Shown: piece by piece, positions 6,611 through 10,588 of the stretch
How the letters are laid out: each line of letters opens with the position of its first letter
Numbering within the stretch: the stretch's first letter is position 1
Assembly (NCBI GenBank): GCA_022592445.1
Contig: JABYQR010000720.1
Coordinates: forward strand, 1-10,588
Length of the DNA stretch: 10,588 nucleotides
Source of the DNA: Cytidiella melzeri
Lineage: Eukaryota; Basidiomycota; Agaricomycetes; Polyporales; Irpicaceae
Reading direction: 5' to 3'
Made by a program: the position numbers and the translations under genes
Notes under the pieces: model-generated
Told to the model about the DNA's origin: nothing
The model's database searches: none
Seen by the model: only the letters and a program-made list of their open reading frames with translations

Positions 6611-8725
6611 TTAGGGTGCATTGAAGTTCACTAGTCCAAGACTCCCACTGAATTTAGACTGTTTCTGAAATGCCAATGACTTGGTCATAATATCAGCAAC
6701 TTGGTCTTCAGTTGGGATGGCATAGAGTTCTGCCTTTTTGTCTTCATTTATGAACTTGCGAACATAGTGGTAACGAATGTCAATGTGCTTTGAACGAGCT
6801 TCAATCTTTGGATTCTTTGTGAAGAAGATGGCACCGTGGTTGTCGCAATAGATTGTAGTGGGACCTCTTGGTGACATATCCAATTCTGTAAGCATAGTAC
6901 GTATCCAAGCACACTGCCTCACTGTGTCGCATAATGCCATGTACTCTGCTTTCATTGAAGAGAGTGCTACGGTCTTCTGTTTCCTCAAGACCCATGACAC
7001 TGCGCCTTTGGCCAGAAGGAATGCATAGCCAGTAGTGGAGTGTCTGTCGTCTTTGTTCTCAGCCCAGTCTGCGTCTGAGTACCCAACTAGTCCAGATTGG
7101 CTGCGTCCATCATACTTGATAGCATATGACTGAGTACCAAGTAGATAACGGAGTATGTACTTCGCAGCATTCATATGGATCTGAGTGGGATTTGACATAT
7201 ACTGAGAAAGACGTATGACTGCATATGAAATGTCGGGACGAGTGCCGATCATAACATATATGAGTGTACCAATCAAGGCTTGATAAGAACTCCTAAGCTC
7301 ATGTTCCGCTGTATAGTCGGAATCTGCTTTACGAAGTTCTAGTCCAGATGGTAAAGGTGTACGGGCAGGATTAGCATTGATCATTTGAAAACGTTTAAGA
7401 GCATCTTCAATGTACGACCCTTGAGAAAGGTAGAGTGTACGCTCTTTACGATTTCTATGCACTTGCATGCCTAGGATTAGCTTTGCTTCTCCTAAGTCAC
7501 GCATCTCATATTGATTCATGAGATTTGTCTTGAGTGCTTTGATCCCAGCTTTATCATTGCCAATAGGAAATATATCATCAACATAGAGGATAAGCATCAA
7601 AGTCCCCCCTTGTTGGTGATATATGTATACACCAGCATCAGACTCAATACGCTCAAAGCCTAAAGCTACAAGCGTATTGTGTATTTTGATATTCCAAGTT
7701 CGTGAAGCTTGTTTAAGTCCATAAATGGCTTTCTTAAGCAAACAAACATGGTTCTCTTTTCCCTTCTCTACGAAACCTTCTGGTTGTTCCATATAGATTT
7801 CCTCATCCAGTTCGCCGTACAGGAAAGCTGTTTTTACGTCCAGTGCCTCGATTTCCCAATTCTCGAGTGCAGCTATAGCTAGTAGCGTGCGGATGGACTC
7901 AAAACGTGCGACTGGTGAGAAGGTTTCTTGATAATCAATTCCTTCAACTTGCGTGAAGCCTTTTGCTACAAGACGTGCTTTGTAACGACCGTCAGATTTG
8001 ACTGCAAAGACCCATTTGCATTTGACTATTTTTCGTGAAGGGTCTGGTCGTTTAACAAGCTTCCAAGTGCCATTCTTTATTTGAGAGGCAATTTCGTCTT
8101 GTGCAGCAGCGTACCATAAATCTCTATTGTCACTTTTCATCGCTTGTTTCCAAGTCTGAGGAAATTCGTTCATTGCAAACGCCGTGACATATGAAGACAA
8201 TATATGTTCTAGAGATTCAGATTGATCCTCCAATTGACTTGGTAGATCAGATGGGAGATCAATGTTCAATTCCTCTGGTGTCGAAGGTAATCTAGAAGAT
8301 CCAGGTACTGGATTAGACGCTGTACGTCTTACTGGTCCAGGTACTGCTGGCTTCGTTGATTCTCTCCATTTAGCCGTTTGCTCCTTTTGTCGCTTTTCAA
8401 CACCCTTATCGCGTGCAACTGCCTGTTCATTACGCTTCACTTCGTTGACTGGATTAAAGCCAAGCGAAGGATTCTTTCCAGCAGTTGATCTCTTTGGTCG
8501 AGACGGTGGTTGCTGCTGTACTGGTTGACGTGCGTTTGAACGTGAAGGCTGAGGCAGTGCTTGCTGCGGTTTACTGACTGGTGTGCCGCGGGTATTACGA
8601 CTGGGTGCTCTCGGCTGTGGTACAGGCTGCTGAGGAGGATTCTGCGGTTCTTGTTGTCTTGGATGATTATCATCTCTATCATCAAGCTTGTCATGGATGG
8701 CCTGACTAGCCCTTAATTTTCGCAA
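6611..8725 (-). CDS. Copia pol, reverse transcriptase-RNase H part (5' end cut by an insertion)
   Basis: An open frame of 704 residues, read from a TTG at 8725 because no ATG lies at its head; an in-frame TAG closes it about 18 nt further up, inside the inserted element. It is thus the downstream piece of a larger Gag-Pol polyprotein. Residues 1 to about 180 are a Pro/Gln-rich linker. The RVT_2 reverse transcriptase spans about 185-430, with LDVKTAFLYG (D296) and YVDD (381-384). RNase H spans about 545-690, with YSDADW (D551), AEYMAL (E594), YCDN (D628) and VADIM (D678). All catalytic acids are present. The usual SSTEAEY box reads SSMKAEY here, but the Glu of AEY, which aligns with the catalytic one, is kept. 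The stop lies 57 nt from the LTR. The enzyme copies element RNA into DNA in cytoplasmic particles. Confidence 0.93.
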   Translation of the reverse strand: MRKLRASQAIHDKLDDRDDNHPRQQEPQNPPQQPVPQPRAPSRNTRGTPVSKPQQALPQPSRSNARQPVQQQPPSRPKRSTAGKNPSLGFNPVNEVKRNEQAVARDKGVEKRQKEQTAKWRESTKPAVPGPVRRTASNPVPGSSRLPSTPEELNIDLPSDLPSQLEDQSESLEHILSSYVTAFAMNEFPQTWKQAMKSDNRDLWYAAAQDEIASQIKNGTWKLVKRPDPSRKIVKCKWVFAVKSDGRYKARLVAKGFTQVEGIDYQETFSPVARFESIRTLLAIAALENWEIEALDVKTAFLYGELDEEIYMEQPEGFVEKGKENHVCLLKKAIYGLKQASRTWNIKIHNTLVALGFERIESDAGVYIYHQQGGTLMLILYVDDIFPIGNDKAGIKALKTNLMNQYEMRDLGEAKLILGMQVHRNRKERTLYLSQGSYIEDALKRFQMINANPARTPLPSGLELRKADSDYTAEHELRSSYQALIGTLIYVMIGTRPDISYAVIRLSQYMSNPTQIHMNAAKYILRYLLGTQSYAIKYDGRSQSGLVGYSDADWAENKDDRHSTTGYAFLLAKGAVSWVLRKQKTVALSSMKAEYMALCDTVRQCAWIRTMLTELDMSPRGPTTIYCDNHGAIFFTKNPKIEARSKHIDIRYHYVRKFINEDKKAELYAIPTEDQVADIMTKSLAFQKQSKFSGSLGLVNFNAP

Positions 8726-8729
8726 TTTA

Positions 8730-8734
8730 CCTCT
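8730..8734. repeat. Target-site duplication, left copy
   Basis: CCTCT lies directly before TG of the inserted element and is repeated at 9385-9389. The shared string extends to ACCTCTT when the terminal A and T of the insert are counted. Confidence 0.6.
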
Positions 8735-8844
8735 TGTTTTTATCTATAAAACTCCGGGCTGCAGCTCAGTTGCAACCTTCTCTGCACAAATTCCTTTGCA
8801 CGTCTATTAAGCGCCCGTATCACGTGGCTTAGACGCTCCACACG

Positions 8845-8882
8845 GTCACATTACTTGCTACTACGTCACACTAGCATGTGAC
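8845..8882. repeat. Inverted repeat in the nested insert
   Basis: GTCACAT (8845-8851) and ATGTGAC (8876-8882) form 7-bp arms with a 24-nt loop. A further GTCACA lies inside the loop. Such repeated motifs are usual for LTR U3 control regions. Confidence 0.5.
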
Positions 8883-8940
8883 TTAGCTTAAGTAAGACCA
8901 CATGGCTACAGACACATGGTTCAGCCCATAGCTAGGGTTT

Positions 8941-8958
8941 GATGTCATAAATGACGTC
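8941..8958. promoter_or_regulatory. CRE-like imperfect palindrome in the nested insert
   Basis: GATGTCAT (8941-8948) and ATGACGTC (8951-8958) are inverted copies with one mismatch around AA. TGACGTC resembles bZIP (CRE/ATF) sites. Regulation by such a factor is inference only. Confidence 0.35.
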
Positions 8959-8972
8959 CACATGGACTCCTT

Positions 8973-9133
8973 TTGTTCTTTCCTTATTGTTCTCTTTATG
9001 GAAGAATGTTCTCACAGGTGTGGGAATGGAATACAATAGTTGGTCTCCTTTTAGATAGATTCTCTCACGGGTAGAGTTCTTGGCAAGGTCTAGACAATAG
9101 CTATTGTTCTCCTTTAGGTAGTTCTTTTGTTCT
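8973..9133 (+). repeat. Four dispersed TTGTTCT motifs
   Basis: Exact TTGTTCT copies lie at 8973-8979, 8987-8993, 9104-9110 and 9127-9133, upstream of the insert's TATA box in the + direction. They look like a repeated U3 control motif. Confidence 0.5.
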
Positions 9134-9196
9134 TCGTTCACACGGCTTCTTGCAAAGCCTGCCCTCAACATGGTCTGTGCGCAGGTCCCTGAAGTC

Positions 9197-9204
9197 TATA
9201 TATA
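9197..9204 (+). promoter_or_regulatory. TATA box of the nested insert
   Basis: TATATATA sits about 180 bp before the right end of the insert, where an LTR in + orientation would have its U3/R border. Confidence 0.4.
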
Positions 9205-9240
9205 CTGCTGCATGTACACTCCTAGCCCCCATCTCGACCT

Positions 9241-9328
9241 CTTGGTCTTTACTGGGCTAGGTAAGCAAACCCCCTCTGTACTACATAGCTGGTAGTACCC
9301 AATACTAACTTGGTCTTTACTGGGCTAG
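9241..9328. repeat. Perfect 20-bp direct repeat inside the nested insert
   Basis: CTTGGTCTTTACTGGGCTAG occurs at 9241-9260 and again at 9309-9328, offset by 68 bp. Identity stops at both edges. It falls downstream of the insert's TATA box, in the presumed R/U5 part. Confidence 0.8.
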
Positions 9329-9384
9329 CAACTTGCATAAAGTTTGATAGCTGGTGAGAGCATTGTGCTTCAAGCCTGCCACCA

Positions 9385-9389
9385 CCTCT
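9385..9389. repeat. Target-site duplication, right copy
   Basis: CCTCT directly follows the terminal CA of the insert and matches 8730-8734. Confidence 0.6.
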
Positions 9390-9625
9390 TCGTCGTCTTC
9401 CACACCGTGTCCCTTTTAGTTGCATCGAGCTTCGTCTCCGTGACAAAGCTCATTGTGACCAGCATCATCATCCTCATCAACAAAAGGTAAATCGATATCA
9501 TGTAGAGGTTGTGGATTATCGTCGGATTGGGGTTGTTTGGAAAGAGAAGTATCAAGATCGGTACGATATGGGAAAGTATTCTCGTCAAACTTTACGTCGG
9601 TCGCTAAGACTATCCGTTGTTTATC
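9390..9625 (-). pseudogene. Remnant of the integrase C terminus and integrase-RT linker
   Basis: Past the TAG at 9626-9628 the integrase frame stays open for 69 codons to a TAA at 9416-9418. It begins with a DKQR...VKFDEN stretch typical of the part after the integrase core, then becomes acidic (several Asp/Glu in a row). The frame that fits the reverse-transcriptase part on the far side of the insertion is a different one, so a small indel must lie around 9440-9470. The TAG, the frame change and the insertion together break the polyprotein. Confidence 0.65.
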
Positions 9626-10588
9626 CTAAAACCGGTAACCCTTAAGACCAGGTTCATATCCAACAAATATCATAGGAGCTGCCTTGGCAGACAGCTTGTT
9701 CTGACGACGTTCCTTGTGTATAAAGACGTATGCGCGACATCCAAATACACGAAGGCGAGAAATATCAGGTTTTTCACCCAAAAATTTCTCAATAGGTGTG
9801 TGCCAATTAAGACGCTGACTTGGTAGGCGGTTATAAACGTATACGGCAGCCTCGCATGACAACTTCCAAAAGCCGTTAGAAAGACCAGCGTGGTGACGCA
9901 TGGCTTCTGCTTTATAAACAATTGTCTGCTGCCATCGTTCCGCTCTACCATTCTGCTGATGTGAATAAGGCGTGGATGTCTGACGTTCTATACCATACTG
10001 ATGTAGGTATTTAGTGAACTCATCATTCAAGAACTCTGTACCCCTATCACTGTGAAACTTCTTCATCTTTCGACCAGTCTGGTTTTCCGCCCATGTTTTC
10101 CATCTCTTAAACTCGGATAATGCTTGGTTTTTATGCTTGAGGTAACATTGTTCCCCCATACCAGTAGCATCGTCTAAGAGAGTCATGGCGTACTTATAAC
10201 CATCAATTGAAAGCGAAGGAAATTCAACTAAGTCCGAATGAACCAGTTCAAGTGGCTCCTTGGCTCGTGATAAAGAGGGTGGTTTTGGAAGTTGCTTTCC
10301 TCGACCAAGTTCACATCCATGGCATGGAGCAGTTGAGGACGGAACAGAGATACGCTCAGGTAATCCCTTAGTCCCTTTGTGAAGATTCTCAACAATGCGC
10401 TTCCACGGATGTCCTAGCCTATTATGCCACAACAGATAATTATCAGGGGTCTTTATGGCTGCTACTGTCTCTTGTCGCTTTACTATGCGCGCATTTATGT
10501 GGTACATGCCTGCGTCGTCACAGTTTCCATACAGGAAATCTTTGCCCTTGTGTTGTATAGTCCAGCCTTTCGCTGTGATTTGACTTGT
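9626..10588 (-). CDS. Copia pol, GAG-pre-integrase and integrase part (partial; ends at an in-frame TAG)
   Basis: The frame is open from the right window edge, so its start lies outside; the first internal Met codon is at 10507, and numbering here counts from it. A GAG-pre-integrase zinc-binding region has H28 and H33 in WHNRLGHP and C62 and C65 in CHGC. The rve integrase core follows, with the three catalytic acids D92 (VHSDLV), D154 (HSDRGTEF) and E190 (QNGRAER). FVGYEPGLKGYRF near the end matches the stretch just after the core. The TAG at 9626-9628 comes where the family continues, and the frame downstream remains open, so it is probably a point-mutation nonsense codon, not a natural end. 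Integrase inserts the cDNA into host DNA in the nucleus. It belongs to the same polyprotein as the RT-RNase H frame to its left. Confidence 0.9.
   Translation of the reverse strand, partial: TSQITAKGWTIQHKGKDFLYGNCDDAGMYHINARIVKRQETVAAIKTPDNYLLWHNRLGHPWKRIVENLHKGTKGLPERISVPSSTAPCHGCELGRGKQLPKPPSLSRAKEPLELVHSDLVEFPSLSIDGYKYAMTLLDDATGMGEQCYLKHKNQALSEFKRWKTWAENQTGRKMKKFHSDRGTEFLNDEFTKYLHQYGIERQTSTPYSHQQNGRAERWQQTIVYKAEAMRHHAGLSNGFWKLSCEAAVYVYNRLPSQRLNWHTPIEKFLGEKPDISRLRVFGCRAYVFIHKERRQNKLSAKAAPMIFVGYEPGLKGYRF

Larger units (their letters stand above)
8735..9384 (+). mobile_element. Nested 650-bp TG...CA insertion, probable solo LTR
   Basis: The insert starts TGTTTTTATC and ends CTGCCACCA, with the 5-bp duplication CCTCT on both sides, as LTR elements leave. 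Leaving out the insert and one CCTCT, the reverse-transcriptase frame runs on without a stop across the junction to about 9446, which supports a real insertion. It has no recognisable coding domain. On the + strand TATATATA at 9197-9204 leaves about 180 bp for R/U5, so the + orientation, opposite to the host element, is favoured. It carries LTR-like repeats (TTGTTCT copies, a 20-bp direct repeat, palindromes). The family is not recognised; the alternative is a non-autonomous element of another kind. Confidence 0.62.
6063..10588 (-). mobile_element. Ty1/copia-type LTR retrotransposon, 5' end outside the window
   Basis: Domain order on the minus strand is integrase, then reverse transcriptase, then RNase H, then polypurine tract and LTR, which defines the copia (Pseudoviridae-like) type rather than gypsy. 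The gag, protease and 5' LTR would lie beyond 10588. The copy is damaged: an in-frame TAG ends integrase at 9626, the frame changes in the linker, and a 650-bp element is inserted at 8735-9384. The left boundary is uncertain (see the LTR entry). Confidence 0.9.

Noticed and set aside
8745..8751. TATAAAA close to the left end of the nested insert
   Set aside because: It lies only 10 bp from the insert end in + orientation, too close to be the LTR promoter; the TATATATA at 9197-9204 fits better.
8932..9171. 79-codon minus-strand frame within the nested insert
   Set aside because: It is made largely of the repeated motifs of the presumed U3 region and matches no protein family I recognise.
10372..10380. 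ACAAAGGGA on the minus strand, identical to the smut pheromone response element
   Set aside because: It lies inside the integrase coding frame of the retrotransposon, far from the pheromone gene, and is absent near 4600-4800.

Overview
The window looks like chromosomal DNA of a mushroom-forming basidiomycete (Agaricomycetes). Three things point that way: a housekeeping gene cut by very short introns (50-57 nt) with CTGAC-like branch sites, a tiny prenylated pheromone precursor ending in CVIA, and a Ty1/copia-type LTR retrotransposon. No bacterial signals and no convincing tRNA or rRNA genes were seen.

Left part (1-3460): about 1.2 kb without a convincing gene is followed by a complete six-exon gene on the + strand for a choline/carnitine O-acyltransferase, most likely a carnitine acetyltransferase. 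The spliced reading from ATG 1306 gives 629 residues with the catalytic His (H341) and the carnitine/CoA-binding blocks. One intron (3179-3228) is best read as a non-canonical GC-AG intron. An in-frame upstream ATG (1237) would add a basic, acid-free 23-residue leader that could be a mitochondrial presequence.

Middle part (3461-6060): mostly non-coding, but it contains a 42-codon gene at 4801-4929 (+) for a lipopeptide mating pheromone precursor. It has its own TATA box, a CT-rich leader and a probable 3'-UTR intron. This is the most biologically notable item, because such genes normally sit in or near the B (P/R) mating-type locus. No STE3-type receptor is visible here, so the receptor, if linked, lies outside.

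Right part (about 6060-10588): a minus-strand Ty1/copia element running off the right edge. Reading leftwards there is integrase (10588-9626, open at the edge, then an in-frame TAG), a linker, reverse transcriptase-RNase H (to 6611), a polypurine tract and the 3' LTR starting at 6553. The integrase-RT linker is split by a 650-bp TG...CA insertion flanked by a 5-bp duplication CCTCT, which looks like a nested solo LTR. The copy is therefore broken (stop codon, frame change, insertion), although its RT-RNase H part is intact.

Overall this is a low-gene-density region with a mating pheromone gene lying between a metabolic gene and a nest of retroelements, a layout often met around fungal mating-type loci. 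The link to a mating-type locus is inferred from the pheromone gene alone.
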